From Diadema setosum (lineage: Eukaryota; Echinodermata; Echinoidea; Diadematoida; Diadematidae), in assembly GCF_964275005.1 (NCBI RefSeq), contig NC_092689.1, positions 10,367,879 through 10,431,878 of the forward strand: a DNA stretch of 64,000 nucleotides, in the 5' to 3' direction. The first letter of the stretch is position 1; the number at the start of each line of letters is the position of its first letter. Made by a program: the position numbers and the translations under genes. The notes beneath the pieces were generated by a model. That model saw only the letters and a program-made list of their open reading frames with translations, was not told the DNA's origin and did not search any database. Positions 1 to 12,795 of the stretch are shown piece by piece.

Positions 1-480
1 GTACAGTGACATCTGAAGAACCGCTCTGGACTGGTTCCACTGAGTCGCTGACGTCATACGATGACCCACTGCCACACCAGGCCAGGTGACGGCCGATCGA
101 TATAATGAGAGGAAATGTGTAGGCATTTTGTTGTCTGTGAAGTCACCTTATCAATTACCAAAGGGAATTTGGATAATGTTGCGGGTATGCCATGATGCTT
201 TTGAGTTTGCACACGAATATCAAATGCACACAGAGTAGGCCCTATCTTGCGTGAACTCAATGCATGCCTGTCGATAATGGTTTTGCCCCGTAGAGAAACT
301 GCAGAGGCAGTTTGTGTTGTTGAGGCAAACTTCTGCAGTGCTTTGCCAGAGTTCCTATACCAACTGCAGGGCTGCCTCTAGAGCGTACAGTGCTTTACGT
401 GTATTCAACTGTATTGATAAGGACTATCGACCCAATATGGCTTCGCAAGCCCCTACCTAAACAAACAAGGCCTGCGCCTA
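1..480. other. Non-coding sequence, no gene seen
   Basis: Every frame is broken by stops, and no splice-flanked open segment stands out. I see no repeat of note. It lies just upstream of a promoter-like, CCAAT-containing stretch. Confidence 0.5.
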
Positions 481-728
481 CTGCGTGGCTAGACCCATAG
501 TTAGGACACGCCTCCAATTAGAGAGATCTGATTGGCTACTGGAGGGGGCTCGGCAGAGGCTCGACTGCCCTTTGTTTCTTTTCACGCAATGTTTGTGTAT
601 AGCGAGATCTCAACGAGCTGCGCCACGCAAGCCGGTCTCATATGCTACGCGGAACGTCGAACCATCCACAGCTTACAGCCGTTTGATATACCTAACTGCC
701 TCCCCGAAACATACTATCGTGAAAACAG
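481..728 (+). promoter_or_regulatory. Candidate promoter and non-coding first exon
   Basis: This stretch is richer in G+C and CpG than its flanks. It carries a CCAAT box at 514-518 and an inverted one (ATTGG) at 531-535, and ends in a textbook 5' splice site, CAG|GTAAGG, with the cut after 728. That suits a transcription start with an untranslated first exon on the + strand. The only downstream + strand gene recognised is the uncoupling protein gene whose start codon is at 18728, so this could be its distal first exon; vertebrate UCP2 also has non-coding 5' exons. No transcript evidence is available, and the link across 17 kb is inference. An ORF crosses the segment but begins with no good ATG and has no recognisable product. 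Confidence 0.3.
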
Positions 729-2455
729 GTAAGGTTATTTTGCTGCATGATTGTGATGCAATGTAATAATTATGATAATGTCTAGTTTTTATGTAGCGCA
801 TTTCATACAGTACCGTCATACTGAAGAATTTTCAGCAAGCGGAATCTAGTCTCCTATCTTATGATGAGGAAACAATTTTTGATCAACGACATCATAGTCT
901 ACCAAATCTGATAACTTACTTATTTTGTGGTTGTTGTTGTTGAAGATATCTAATTGAAAGACTGTACTCCATTACATGTTATTCTCTTTTTTTCTGACTG
1001 ATCAGATTTTAGGTGAAGTAATAGCATTTTAATGTTGGTGTGTGACGTGAGAGCGCAGAAGAAAGAGTATTGTACGTAGCTCCATGGGTGTTCTACACGA
1101 ACGATGTGCCCATTCTTACGAATGGTGCCTTGTAGGTTCTTCCCTGTAGGTCACCACAAGGTTGTCAGGCAGGTAGGCAGGAAAAAAATGTCTCCGAGAC
1201 TAAGAAGGGGTATAGTTTGTAAACGGTCATAGAGGTTTAAATGGCATAAATATATCTGTATATAGATTTATCTAAATCTTATTTTTTATATCGTTTGTTT
1301 GTGTGTTTATTCTGAACACTAAAAAGAAATAGCGAGCTCATAAAATATTTATGGATTTTCCTCCTATTATCGTGTTTGGGAAAGAAGCGAAACGATGGAA
1401 AAGCTATGGATTATCATTGAATATCACATTAATGATAGATAAAAACCACACTTGCACTATACTTCTGTTGGATTAGCTTCTTCATTCTTCGCAGGCTTAG
1501 ACTATCGCCGACTCAGGTGTTCTAAATACAAATACATACGAATAATGGAGCACCACACAAAATGTCTGTTTCTCAGCAGTGTTCTGTCGGTTATTTCAAC
1601 GGTGTTGCGTCAATGTTAGAAATGTGCATTACAAATAGTTGATAAAATCAGTATAATCAATATCTCCCACCAGAATGTTTCTAACGAATCAAAATCCAGT
1701 ATTCACGCTTTTTATGCCTGTGTATGTGGTATAATGATTTGCTGTGTGCAAGACACAGAGATATTAACTTGCTTGAAATCATGCTGATAAAAATTAGTAT
1801 ATTTGCTTCATTTCTATGTATCCTTCAAAGCTGACATGACTTTATAGAAAAAAAGCTGTAGATATTGCTAATATTTTGACTTTATAGGAGCGACCCATGC
1901 TTTATCTTGTGTTCCCGCGCGATTTTGCTAATCTTCTGAGACTGCCCGCTACACATCAAAATTCATCATTTTGAAGATAGCATGTGAGAGTGTGCATGGT
2001 GTTAGCAAAGCAGTTAGTCTAATACGAAAAATCTCGCTATCTCTCTTCTCAAGGCGTTGATGTTATGTTGATTTATCACATACGAGCATGATTATCGAAG
2101 AATTAAGATTTTCCAAATAGAGCTTATGTTTCGTACACACCAAGATAGAGGCGGCAAAACCACTCTGAATGTTTTCACTGTGAGTTGTTACAAAGATAAC
2201 TAAATGTTAAGTCAGTTGGTTATGTTTGAGCGAGACATTGATGTGATAATGGCAACCCATGACGATCTTTTGACCTCCGTCTATCGAGGGCGATGTGATA
2301 AGACTATCGCGTTCTCTTCTCAGTGCATTATATCTTGCAATATGTAGGGATATGGTGTGTGCGTGCGTGTGTATGTGTGTGTTTGTGTGTGTGTTTGTGT
2401 ACTTTTCGTAAATGTGTATCTCGCAGCGATATAAGTACATAGTGTATAGAGAGAT

Positions 2456-2545
2456 ATAGCTAGAGAGATATATAGAGAGATTTAGATAGAGATAGATAGA
2501 TAGATAGATAGATAGATAAAATAGATATTGAGAGATAAATAATAG
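2456..2545. repeat. GATA/TAGA microsatellite
   Basis: Tandem TAGA/GATA units, partly interrupted by GAGA. On the minus strand they give a meaningless Ser/Leu/Tyr-rich ORF. Confidence 0.8.
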
Positions 2546-3650
2546 ATAGATAGAGAAAGAGACAGAAAGAGAGACAGAGAATGTGTGAATGGTAAAGGAA
2601 ACTATGTATCGCCCACATAGAGCTTTGTCGAGTTTGTGATGTCAATAACTTGACAAAACCCTATGGGCAAATTGTTTATTGTTGAAAATCAATCTTACTA
2701 GGAATTTTTGTTCATGCACCCTTTATTCTTTTTACCATTCAAAAGCAGCAAACAAGTGGCAAACTTGATGTATTATCATGTGAGTACATGGATAGAATGA
2801 TGTAGTATACTGGAAACGACAGATAGAAAGATAATGTGTATGGGTATATATCAAATTGTGACGTAGGAGGTAGAGTGCATTATGGGAATAAGAATCTTGA
2901 TTTGAAATGAGGGTCAGAAAGTGTGAGGATAAGAATAAATGAAGCATCAAAAAAGAAATATGCTGAGATAAACTGATCTGTACGGGTAGAATATTGAGGA
3001 GAAGGATAATGAGAAAGAAACAAACACACGAAGAAAAAAAAAGTAAATGCGATGAAGGAAAAGAAACGAAATTATGGGGGAGATGAATTCATGCAGTGCG
3101 TATGTGCAGGATTAAAACAGATTATTTAAATCCTCATCGGATCGATTTGATAATCGTCAACAGAAAGCTATATTCTATAAAGCAAACTAGCACAATCTTT
3201 GCAGCGAAATGTGCTGTAGATTAAAAGAGAAGATCAGAGTTGTCGTAGATACACACCAGAGGCAGTACCGTTACATAACACCAAGAAGGTAATGGGCTAT
3301 TAAAGGACTATATCTCTCTGATGCTGATATCACTGCAATATAGTAATCACGCAGCTCTTTTATACCAGCTGCAATTATTGTGCATTATATCAAGAACGCG
3401 ATAGGTGATAAGCCTACGAAGTATTAGATTCTAGCCCACTCTTCCTACATTTGAAAGTGATTGATTGTACGTACTTTGTATTCGTGTCTGCCAAAAAGGT
3501 TTCAGGGCAACAAACATTGACAAAAGAAGGTTTGTGAATCCTGTTTTCACTTTTGAGTTTTGTCAGCGCTCCATCGATTTAGAGACAAATATGCGTCATC
3601 TAATAAGAGTGAAGTCGAGTGATTTTGGCGAAGGTTCGTTTTTCTTGTGT

Positions 3651-3688
3651 TTGTGTGTGTGTGAGTGTGTGTGTGTGTGTGTGTGTGT
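3651..3688. repeat. GT dinucleotide repeat
   Basis: A run of GT units interrupted by GA, giving a Cys/Val-rich artefact in an overlapping ORF. Confidence 0.8.
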
Positions 3689-5337
3689 CCGCGGGTGCTT
3701 TCACCATTGGGGAGAGTTTATCCATTACTAGTGTGTTAACAGGGAAGTGAGCTATCAGCCCGCGATGCCGTCAACAGAATGCAAAAATAACAACGGCGAA
3801 TGACAATGACGTCACTCACTGCATTGTTAGGCGATACAGGTCGTATCTATTCTGTAAAACCCAACGACTCGGAAATCAGCTATACCCAGGAAAACAAAAG
3901 AGAATGTCATGATACTGATGCTCGATAGGACACGGTGTTAGTGGTGTTGATAAAGACAGGGCAAGTGCGATGTTTTAGTTGTTTGTTTGTTTTTTCTCAA
4001 GGTACAGACCAGAAAGGATTCGTCAGTCATAATTTGGTTGTTCGAAGGACAGCCACACAATAGGTTGCACCACAATGAGACGATTTTGTCCTTATTAGAA
4101 ATAACCAGGTGAAAAAAAGTGCTCTGTCATCCTTTGCGCTTCCTTTTCTTTATCATATTATTCGTCAGAGAATATAAATGACAAGGCAGATAATGTGATA
4201 GTCAACTTATACGGACGCATCCGGGATATTGACTGATTTCACATCCTTTTTATGTGAGTCGTTTTGTGACTTATCCTTTCAAAACATTTGTAGTCTGAAT
4301 ATAGAATAGTCATGATAATCAAGTTAGTCACAGATTCCATCGCGTTGATCGTTGTTATCATAGAACTCATTACATTTCCATTGTATTTATGGGCAATTCC
4401 TCTGAAATCAGTATTGCATGTGATGACCAAAACAAACAAACAAACAAACAAAAACAAAAAAAAAGAACATATGCTTGTTGCTGGTACTGCTCATTGGGGG
4501 CGGGGGGGGGTGGGCTGCAAGGCCCACATTTCTGGCCTTAAAAAAAAAAAATCGAAAAAAAAAACACCCCAAGAAAACCTATGCCTTTCAGAGGGTTCTG
4601 GGTGAGATCGAAGGGGGGGGGGGGGAGCATTGCCCAAGAGGATCGAAGTATGAGCACTATACCCAATTAAGGCACCCTCACACGTGGAAAGAGTCTAGAA
4701 TATCGCAGTTTACGTCAGAGTTTCGTAAACCAGTTTGAAATAATCACAGCACAGATTGCCCGCTCTGAAGAGCCATTTCGCTAGCCCTATATAGGCCCTA
4801 CCACTCTTTGATATCTTGTTTTTATTATGTATAGCGACAAATCTGTCCTCTTATAATCCTTATGATGGTATATGATATAGGGTGTCCTATTTCAGACTGA
4901 TTACACCGAAACCCTGGCGATTCTGAGGATGAAACCCTGGATGTGAACTCTGCGTGACTCCGCATTTAAAACACCGTGAACTTTCAGTGAAGAAAGTAAA
5001 TGTAAACTGTCAGTGATTTGTATTTCGTTGAAGAAAAAGTGAAGAAAAAAAAATGGCGCCTGAATAGATTTCATGATTGACTAGCTTCGCCTATCGACGG
5101 ATCACAGCGTGACGAAGGTTAGGTCATGCCAAGTGCCATGCGTAAATTTTATATAGGGCCTATAACGGGGTCCGGTAAGGGGTGCAACCCTGATTTATGG
5201 GAAGACTCCTTCATCTCAAGCAGTAATCGGGCTCAGAAATAAAGAAAGATGAGCATCCCATTATCTGAAATTACAGAGGAAATGAAAAAAAAAGAAGCTA
5301 ATAAGCTGTCATACGAGCGTGGCATGACACGTATAGG

Positions 5338-5668
5338 TCATGGGCAACTCCGAATAATTTTGTGATTAACGAGATGCCTACATTTTACCATCTGCACTAA
5401 CAGTTCGTCTGAAGAGATATTACACAGTTGCATCACCTCACGATACTGATTAATACTATTCTCTAAGACAAGAAATCGTGCTTTCTGGAGTTTGCTGCAG
5501 GGTTTCAGGAAGAGCGCATTGTACTTGCATTCTGCAATGGTCAAGGCCTCTTCTGTCGCAGCGAGGGTCAATGTGCAATTGATGTGGGTGTTGTCTTTCC
5601 GCAAAACTTTTTTTTTTAATCTCCGCATTCTGTGACGCCATGCTCTTCGTACGGGAGCCGATCGTATT
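5338..5668 (-). CDS. Protein-like ORF fragment, unknown (hypothetical)
   Basis: Reading on the minus strand from about 5668 to a TGA at 5338-5340 gives roughly 110 residues with a balanced, non-repetitive composition. There is a basic start (RRAWRHRMRRLKKKVLRK), then a Leu/Ala/Glu-rich stretch with helical character. The same frame runs upstream (to 5754) only through an ATT/ATC microsatellite that reads as poly-Ile, so the true start or a splice acceptor must lie near 5660. I do not recognise a family. It could be a relic of a retroelement or gene, a short exon, or chance. A second frame is open over 5456-5641, which lowers confidence. Confidence 0.25.
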
Positions 5669-5756
5669 TTTGTCAGTATTATTATTATTATGATAATGAT
5701 TATTATTATCATTATTACTATTATTATTATTATTATTATAATCATGATCATCATTG
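5669..5756. repeat. ATT/ATC trinucleotide repeat
   Basis: Imperfect tandem ATT and ATC units with occasional ATG. This is low-complexity sequence that extends the adjacent ORF artificially. Confidence 0.8.
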
Positions 5757-5866
5757 TTCCGCGGTTGCTTGTTGACTTTATTTTTATAATAATAATCTCT
5801 TCTCCTTTATCGTTTAGAAGCAGCTTACTAAATGCATAATTTTATGTTTTCACGATTTGGCACTAT

Positions 5867-6050
5867 CTTTTCATTCATTCCGTCATATTGGCAAGGCTGT
5901 ATGATAGGATTTCGCGGGTAAGCACGCAAGCTCAACGTAGGCCCTAATAGCGAAAGCTTTTCATTCATTCCGTCATATTGGCAAGGCTGTATGATAGGAT
6001 TTCGCGGGTAAGCACGCAAGCTCAACGTAGGCCCTAATAGCGAAAGCTTT
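5867..6050. repeat. Perfect 90-bp tandem duplication
   Basis: Bases 5867-5956 are repeated without any difference I can find at 5957-6046, and the first few bases of a third copy (CTTTT) follow. The unit ends in AATAGCGAAAG. The lack of divergence indicates a recent duplication or an assembly artefact. Confidence 0.9.
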
Positions 6051-6969
6051 TGCCATTATACCGGCGTGTTATCACAGAGAGAGCACGTAAGCACGGAACT
6101 TGGATGATGACCTTAATATATCCTGTATTCCTGAATAGTTTCCGGGTCACGGTATCCGATTTCGTGGCTGGATAGCAAAATCCCCCATATACATGTACTG
6201 TATTATAGGCCTAACTCAGTGACGCGCATTAGCAGTGCATAATTTGTACGACCCCACCTGATACAACATCCCACACCGTCTTGTGACTTGCCAGATGTCG
6301 TAAGGTTGAACAGGGGGACAGGCTGACATTTCCCCCACCTCTCACGCATTGGTAGTGGAATGTATTCGTAGTATTTTGACGGGGGTTGTCTGACGTCACG
6401 ACCGCCATCCCCAAAGAAATGCGAAGCTGTTGTGATCATTCAATAGAGTGAACGAGGATGAAAGCACGTCAGTTTGCTTCTCACTCATGACCTTCGACCC
6501 CACAGTTCGAAGAGGCCTCATCAGCAAAACGTGTGCAGAGCTTCCAAGCCTCCCCGATTTTGCATTTCTCTCCTTGCATACTATTAGTAATCTAATAGTA
6601 TAAGTAACTGACAATTGAGAATTATCTTTATCAGTAAGCTTTAATGACCCCGTCACATCGAGAAAAAAAAAGTTCCGCCAAGGATTTTTAGGATCTATAT
6701 GGGCTTTAATATTTTCAATGAAAATGCAGCATAAAGTAAAGATAAGACCCGACAAAAAACAGGCAGGAATTATGACACTGAGAAGAGGAAAGATTAAGCA
6801 ACATAATTCACCAGGTATTTTTAGTGAGCTGTTATATGGACATTTTGTGTCGCAACAACCCGGCGCCGGTGTCACCTGATGGCCAACATATGGAAGCAAG
6901 TTCGATTTTGGCCTGTGAATTGACAGGAGTGAATCTTGTAATTGTACAACCTTGCTATAATTATGGAGA

Positions 6970-7170
6970 TGATATTTGATTTGATGATATTTGATTTGAT
7001 TTGATTTGATTTGATTTGATTTGATTTGATTTGTTTATTCTCTGCATGTCACACAATTTCAATGTACAATATTCCCCCACCTCAATATCATCAAACAATG
7101 TAGGCCCCTACTGCACACTAATGGCTATATTATACAATTTTCATTACACATACACATCTTTGACATACTA
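6970..7170. repeat. TTTGA pentanucleotide run with adjoining retroposon-like tail
   Basis: About ten TTTGA units end in TTTGTTTATTC and lead into an AT-rich block. Arrays of this kind followed by a TTTATT motif are common at the 3' ends of non-LTR retroposons in invertebrates. No coding remnant is visible, so the retroposon origin is an inference. Confidence 0.5.
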
Positions 7171-8339
7171 GTAATACATGTGTTGTAAATTGCCATACAG
7201 AACGGATGCCAATAATAGGCAAAATGCTTCACTCTATAACAACCGATGATACATGCCTTAAATACAATGAAAGAAGGGGGTCCGGAGGATATTCCAGATG
7301 ATAAAATGCAGTGGTTTGCTTACCTCCCTATACCAAAAAAACAAACAAACAAAAAAAAAAAAAAAAAAACCCCTCAGTCAAAGTTGCTATTCAGTGTTAT
7401 CGTCGATTATATACAAACATGCTTGTATTTCACTGTCACACACTAATTTGTTCTTGCCTATCTGCGTGCGGATGTGCACATCATAATATATTTTTAGCAA
7501 TCTGTTATTCAATGTCACTCTCTGTTATCTGGAGGTTTTGGCATTATCATGTGCGTTCTGTAAGTTCTGGCAATCTGTATATCCATTATTTTGCGCCAAT
7601 TTAATACACCCACAATGTTGCCTAAGCGAAGTTACTGTATGAACGTTGATAGGCCCATAACTATTGCAGGTCTAGGCAGTTTGCCTTTGGCATCATTCGC
7701 CATGAATTCAACGTTTTTAGGCCTACTACAGGGAGGTACCTCCCTGCCTACTACAAGCACTAGCTCTGGACGAAATTCGCAGGTGAGAAACTAACTAACT
7801 AAATTTTAAAAAATAATAATAATAATAAACAGCCCGCCACGGGCTTTATACTGCTGTACGTATGTTGTAGACCTAATTATATACAATTTTGAGAGAAGCC
7901 ATGAGGAAATAAAATCGATTTGTATTTTTGTATTCACCATGCATGAAATGGATGCATTCCTGTTTACCAAAACTTCATCGTCTTCTATAAAAAAAAAAAA
8001 AAAAAAGCTCAGAAAAAAAACCCTGTTTCATTACAAGTCTTATGATAGCATGCCGCATCGTTTTGGTTTCGTTTTGTTTTTGAGAAGAAAAGAACTAAAA
8101 AAAAAAAGCAACTAGGGCTTACTGTCTTTTTTATTCAGGGAGGTGAGATGAAGATGACACCCTGATGTAGGGAAATTTATCAATCAGTTGCAATTCTCGT
8201 AACCTAGTAGGGTCTTCAGGATGACGTGAAGATGTGGGCGGGGAGGGGGTGGGGTGGGGGGGGGGGTAGACAAACAGGGGCAGATGAGGTGGTACGCATC
8301 GATCTCTCTTGTTTTTTTGTGTGTATACTGTAGTCGACG
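7171..8339. other. Gene-free stretch
   Basis: No exon is supported. It contains poly-A tracts at 7345-7372, 7988-8006 and 8097-8107, an 18-bp palindrome at 7729-7746 and a G-run at 8237-8267. Confidence 0.45.
7729..7746. repeat. 18-bp perfect palindrome (CAGGGAGGT type)
   Basis: CAGGGAGGT is followed directly by its reverse complement ACCTCCCTG with no spacer. It is one of five similar small palindromes in the window (also 25504, 41506, 41701 and 60948). Confidence 0.8.
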
Positions 8340-8780
8340 CCGCAGGAGCCAATAGAAGCACGTGCACAATCTCGTGACGACCATGCATCTCTCTGAGCTC
8401 TCGAGGCAGCCAAATTGCGCATGCCCAGCTCGTGTCACCACCAGGCCGACGCTGAACATTCTTGCTAAACATGCCTGTCTAAATCATGAAAATGGAAAAC
8501 AGAATTTGACTTCCTCAAACCTAAGATAAAACGGCCTACGTCACATGAATATCTGGTAGCTTTTGAACAGGGGATTTACTCGATGACAAATCGCGTGGGT
8601 GGTGGTAATGCTCGAGCGATTGTGCACTGATATCACGATGAGTTGATCCTACTTGCTATCAGCATACAATAGATCTGAGTTTGCGCAATCAAAACACGCG
8701 ATGTAAGGCGACCCGGCCTCCACCCTCCGTAGCCAATCAGACGCGAGAAAACCGACTACGCCCATTTAAAGTTGTTGTAC
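8340..8780. promoter_or_regulatory. Candidate promoter-like region
   Basis: This is locally CpG-rich sequence with CCAAT boxes at 8349-8353 and 8733-8737, an E-box CACGTG at 8359-8364 and TGCGCATGCCCA at 8416-8427. The last differs by one base from the palindromic NRF-1 core TGCGCATGCGCA. NRF-1 sites are known in nuclear genes for mitochondrial proteins, and the next + strand gene is a mitochondrial carrier, though it lies 10 kb away. No exon or clear splice donor anchors a start site here. Confidence 0.2.
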
Positions 8781-10463
8781 GTTTCTGCTATATGTTCCTG
8801 CTGCAGATATTGCTGGGTGTCAAATGTCTAGTTAGGGTTTTGTGTTGTTTTTGTGTGTTTTTTTTAAAGAAAATGTAATTATGCCATACTTCACGGTTTA
8901 GTAGATTTCATGTACAGTGAAAATTCAGACCATTTTTTTTTTAGGACAGTGCAGATATTAAATTGTGTAAAAAAGAGATATATTGTAAATGTAGGCAAAT
9001 ACAGCAGTCTACATTTCTTTCACAGCTACCTTGTAAATCCTTTACACTATAAGAAAAAGAAAACGAATGATATTCACTTCAACTATCAGCGACCAGTTTA
9101 ATGAACTAAGGAGTGGGGTGAAAGAAATTGATGTCCACACTATGATATCCGTTGTGATAATAATCAAACTCATTCTGTCAATTGAATGCTCAGTCTAGGT
9201 ATTTTCAATTGTGATTTGAAATGTGGATTATTTTCCCGTTTTCAACTGGGCTGTGGAGAGTTTGGATAGACGAAGTGCGAAGGCGTCTAGCCCCCAGCCT
9301 GTAAAAAGCAGTGTCTTTCTTTAATAGTTTGTGTCAAGGTGACTTTCAGCTAACAGCTGACTGCGATGGCACTGCGCACATTCGCATCTGAGCTAGAGTT
9401 CCATTCAGACGCAGATAGACTTTTACCACAAAATTATTTCATCAACACAAAAAGAGTGCAAGGTATCTTGATTTATTTCACTTTAGAAATAACATATAAT
9501 GTAGAGATGATATTTATGGCGTATTTTCCTCAATTTTTATCTCATACGGAAACATCAATATTGATCATTTGTTTTTTGTTGGACTGGAGAAAAGACAAGC
9601 TTTCTGTTTGCGTCATCCTTATCCACAGCAGTGCTGTTTTCTCCATCAGCCATAACATCTTTCTTCGCTGCAGAACTTTCGGTAGCGAGCTGTATTGACG
9701 CGTACAACTCTTCAGAAAACGAGCATTACATGCTGATAAATGTCTGATCAACAAAATTTGCGTTTTCTCCCTACTGTAAGTACATATTCTTTTGCTGTCT
9801 GACAGAGTTGAATTTGTGATTTAGTACAGTATTTAGTGTCTATTTCCTTGAACGCATCCCGCTCTAAGTCGCGTTTCATACAGTTCCGTTTACCCCATCC
9901 GGCTGGCTGCGATGCGGTGCGGTGCTACCAATGCATGGCCACGACGCTTGCTGCTAAACTCTGTAGAACGTGCTGTACGTACGGCAACCGTCCTTCGATA
10001 AAGTAGAGCTGCTGTATGCTGTATGTTTAGCGCAAAATATCATCCCTTGAGCGACCTTATAAGATAATAAATGTTGCGAAGATGGTGTACTTACTTGATA
10101 CTTAATGACAGTACCAAACAATTGTCTGGTAATGGTATAAAGGGCAAGTTACCTAGTCTCGATCTGTCGATGGTCTTACTATTAAATGCAAAGAAAGTTT
10201 GCCAGTTGCGACATCTCTGAATATGAAGTAGTCTGTAGAAGCCGAGTCTGACACGTGTGATCCGAGATAGACGTCTAGACCAGACCAGACACAAGTAAAC
10301 TTCAAAAACCTTGGTGTATTTTGTAGTTTTTGTGTGCTGTTGCTGTGTACCACCGGGGGCGCTTCGCGTTGGGGCAGGTGGCAATTATGTACCACCATGC
10401 ATACCACCATGCTTGCAGTGACCAAGCATCATCAAGGAAGAAAAATCTCATCTTGCTATTAAA
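8781..10463. other. Gene-free stretch
   Basis: The only open stretch of note starts at an ATG at 9366 and could end at a GTATCT donor near 9463. It has no recognisable product. Otherwise the sequence is AT-rich without distinct repeats. Confidence 0.4.
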
Positions 10464-10688
10464 TACTGTATACGCTGTTATTTTCGCAGACAGATATTTT
10501 CGTGAATAACAAGGTCATAGACATTTTCGCGCGATGTTGTTTTCGCGAATCGACGCCGACACTTACGTTAATACTCTATTAGCACAGTGCATGGAGACAT
10601 TTTCGTGTGTTCTTAAATTCGCGATCCAACTGTGATTCGCGAAATTCACGAAAATTAAACCCTTGTGAAAATAACAGCTTATACAGTA
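10464..10688. mobile_element. TA-flanked MITE with TTTTCGCG-type inverted ends
   Basis: The left end TACTGTATACGCTGTTATTT mirrors the right end AAATAACAGCTTATACAGTA with one mismatch over 20 bp. The interior is rich in TTTTCGCG/CGCGAA motifs, themselves partly palindromic. TA lies at both tips, fitting a TA target duplication as used by Tc1/mariner-type elements. There is no transposase, so it is non-autonomous. It is related in style to the element at 13863. Confidence 0.7.
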
Positions 10689-12219
10689 ATGCATCTCCAA
10701 ATTTTGTGTGGTGTGAAAGTGTGAAAAAGACTCCTGAGGTGTGACCATAATTCGTAAGCCAGTTCGTTTGGAGTTCCACTTTGCGCATTGAGCATTAAAA
10801 AAAAAAAGTCATTCATGCCAACAGGCATGTTGGTTCGAATTTAAATTCACTGGGATAAGCATCTGTGATGTAAATGATCATTCATCCTTAATATGCTGCT
10901 TACTGTCAACACATCCACCTGACAGCAAAAGGGGCATTTGGCAATAGAAAGAGAATGTTAATACACTGTACATTAAACACAAAATAATGAAATGGATTCT
11001 TTACCAAATATTAATTGATGGGTCATCTCGATTAATGGTCTACGCAACTTCATTCTTTGTTTGAACAGGATTGATGAATCCCATGAATTGTTTCAATGTA
11101 AAGCTTGAGCGTTATATGTTGCTCTGAAAATGAGTGAAGATCCCCGAACCGGCTGAGAATAAAGAAAGGTCATTCACCATTGTACCAATGTGCCCATGAG
11201 CTCACTCCAAACTGGCTTATTGTCATGCATGATGTATGAGACTTCGTAGAGTTAGTATGCTGGCATTTATGAACCATAATAAGTGTGTACCATTGGTAAT
11301 CCCAAGGGATAAGCATCACAAAAGCCCCTGACTACTAGCACTTGACATTGTAGCTTTGAAGGTAAAACTGTCTCTTCACGCCTGAAGTCAAACAAAGGAC
11401 TCTGTTCATGATGCTGGGTGATCAACTTAAATTGTGGTGATTGTACTGTTCAATACCACCAGTACCATCTAATCTGTTTTAAAATGTTTTCGGGGGAGAT
11501 CGAGAGAGTGTTTTACGAGTGTGGCTGAATAATAGATTCTCAATTCATCTGAGCAATGCTTGTACCAATAGCTGGTGTTACATGTGCATTGGATGAAAGT
11601 TGTCATTGCTGAAAGGAAAGTCACAAATAGACCTGGGGGGTGTTTATGGTTATGGTTATGGTTATGAGGTAAAGCTAAGTTATTGAAAATGACACTTATG
11701 TATGACTAATTGGCGTAAATATCAAATTGCACAATAGAATGTGCAAGTGTACCGCTGTATGTACAACCGTTTCCTCCAGATGTATAGTGTAACAGGCTGT
11801 AAGTTTAACAAAATGTTCACTTCGTGGATGTATGCATCATAGAAAAACCATTACCCATATTCAGTTTCGCATGAGACATGAGTGTAGATGCACTCTGTTG
11901 TACTTTACTTTTAATAGTGAAAGTGAAATACTTTGATGGCTTGCCACTGGCTGACAGTTACTTCAGTAGGTCATACCGTCATCATCTGTTGGCACGTATG
12001 CATTTTCTATGTATCATTTTATGCTGCCATATCATGATGTGCACAGCCAGTCATTCTGTAGCAAAGTCCTCATCCTGTGCGCAAGGCAGGTGCCTCCGAA
12101 CTTCCGGGAATCTGGCCAGTTTCATTCTTGGGGGGTCAAGCATCCTACCGATAAAATGCCACCATGACCATTTGGCTGCTCCTCTTACATGTAGATGGTG
12201 TACGTGTCTTCAGAAATAT
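10689..12219. other. Gene-free stretch
   Basis: AT-rich sequence without supported exons. A small GGTTAT repeat (four units) lies near 11645-11668. The ORF at 11878-12252 has no recognisable domain and runs into the foldback element that starts at 12224. Confidence 0.45.
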
Positions 12220-12795
12220 TTAAAGGACAAGTCCACCTTCATATACATTTAGGATTGAGAGAATGCAGCAATATTAGTAGAACACATCAATGAAAATTTG
12301 AGGAAAATTGGACAATCCATTCAAAAGTTGTGAATTTTTAAAGTATCTGCGCAGTCACTGCTGGATGAGAAGACTACTACAAAGTACAGTGTTTGATGTC
12401 ACATGCGAACAACGATATAAGGAATATAAAAAGAAAATTTCACAAAACTTTACTTTTTGAATAAAGTGCAAATTTCTCCGACTTGTTACTGACATATGTT
12501 AAAGGGTAACATTATTCCCCCTGCCTTCTGAAAGAGAGAAGTCGAGTTTTCTTTTGTTATGCGAGAAAAATGGAAATCTGTTGAATTTTCTTTATTCTTT
12601 CTTTGTAACGTTGTACACATATGACATCACAAGCTGCAGTAGTCTTTTCATCCAGCCGTGACTGAGCAGAAACTTCAAAAATTCATAACTTTTGAATGGA
12701 TTGTCCAATTTTCCTCAAACTTTCACTGATGTGTTCTACTAATATTGCTGCATTCACTCAACCCACATGTCTATGAAGGTGAACCTGTCCTTTAA
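12220..12795. mobile_element. TTAA-flanked foldback element, copy 1 (568 bp)
   Basis: TTAA at 12220-12223 and 12792-12795 brackets a long imperfect inverted repeat. The left arm begins AGGACAAGTCCACC and the right arm ends GGTGAACCTGTCCT. The arms pair over more than 200 bp, for example AGTAGAACACATCA against TGATGTGTTCTACT, around a centre near 12500. TTAA target sites are the hallmark of piggyBac-type transposition. No transposase ORF is present. Related copies lie at 36758 and 39545. Confidence 0.75.

Larger units (their letters stand above)
729..5337. other. Gene-free stretch with simple repeats
   Basis: No coding exon can be supported. It holds a GT-rich run (about 2356-2400), a GATA array (about 2460-2545), a GT run (about 3651-3688), a CAAA run (about 4433-4455) and poly-A and poly-G runs at 4500-4625. 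The short ORFs here are products of low-complexity sequence. Confidence 0.5.

Noticed and set aside
6396..6899. Longest ORF in the window (167 codons, minus strand) with hydrophobic stretches
   Set aside because: No recognisable domain, odd composition and frequent overlap with other open frames. A single ORF of this length is unsurprising in 64 kb of AT-rich DNA.
9366..9463. Possible first coding exon starting MALRTFASELEF and ending at a GTATCT donor
   Set aside because: No partner exon in phase, no family resemblance, weak donor.
11641..11670. Telomere-like GGTTAT repeat
   Set aside because: Only about four units and not the TTAGGG sequence; a simple repeat.
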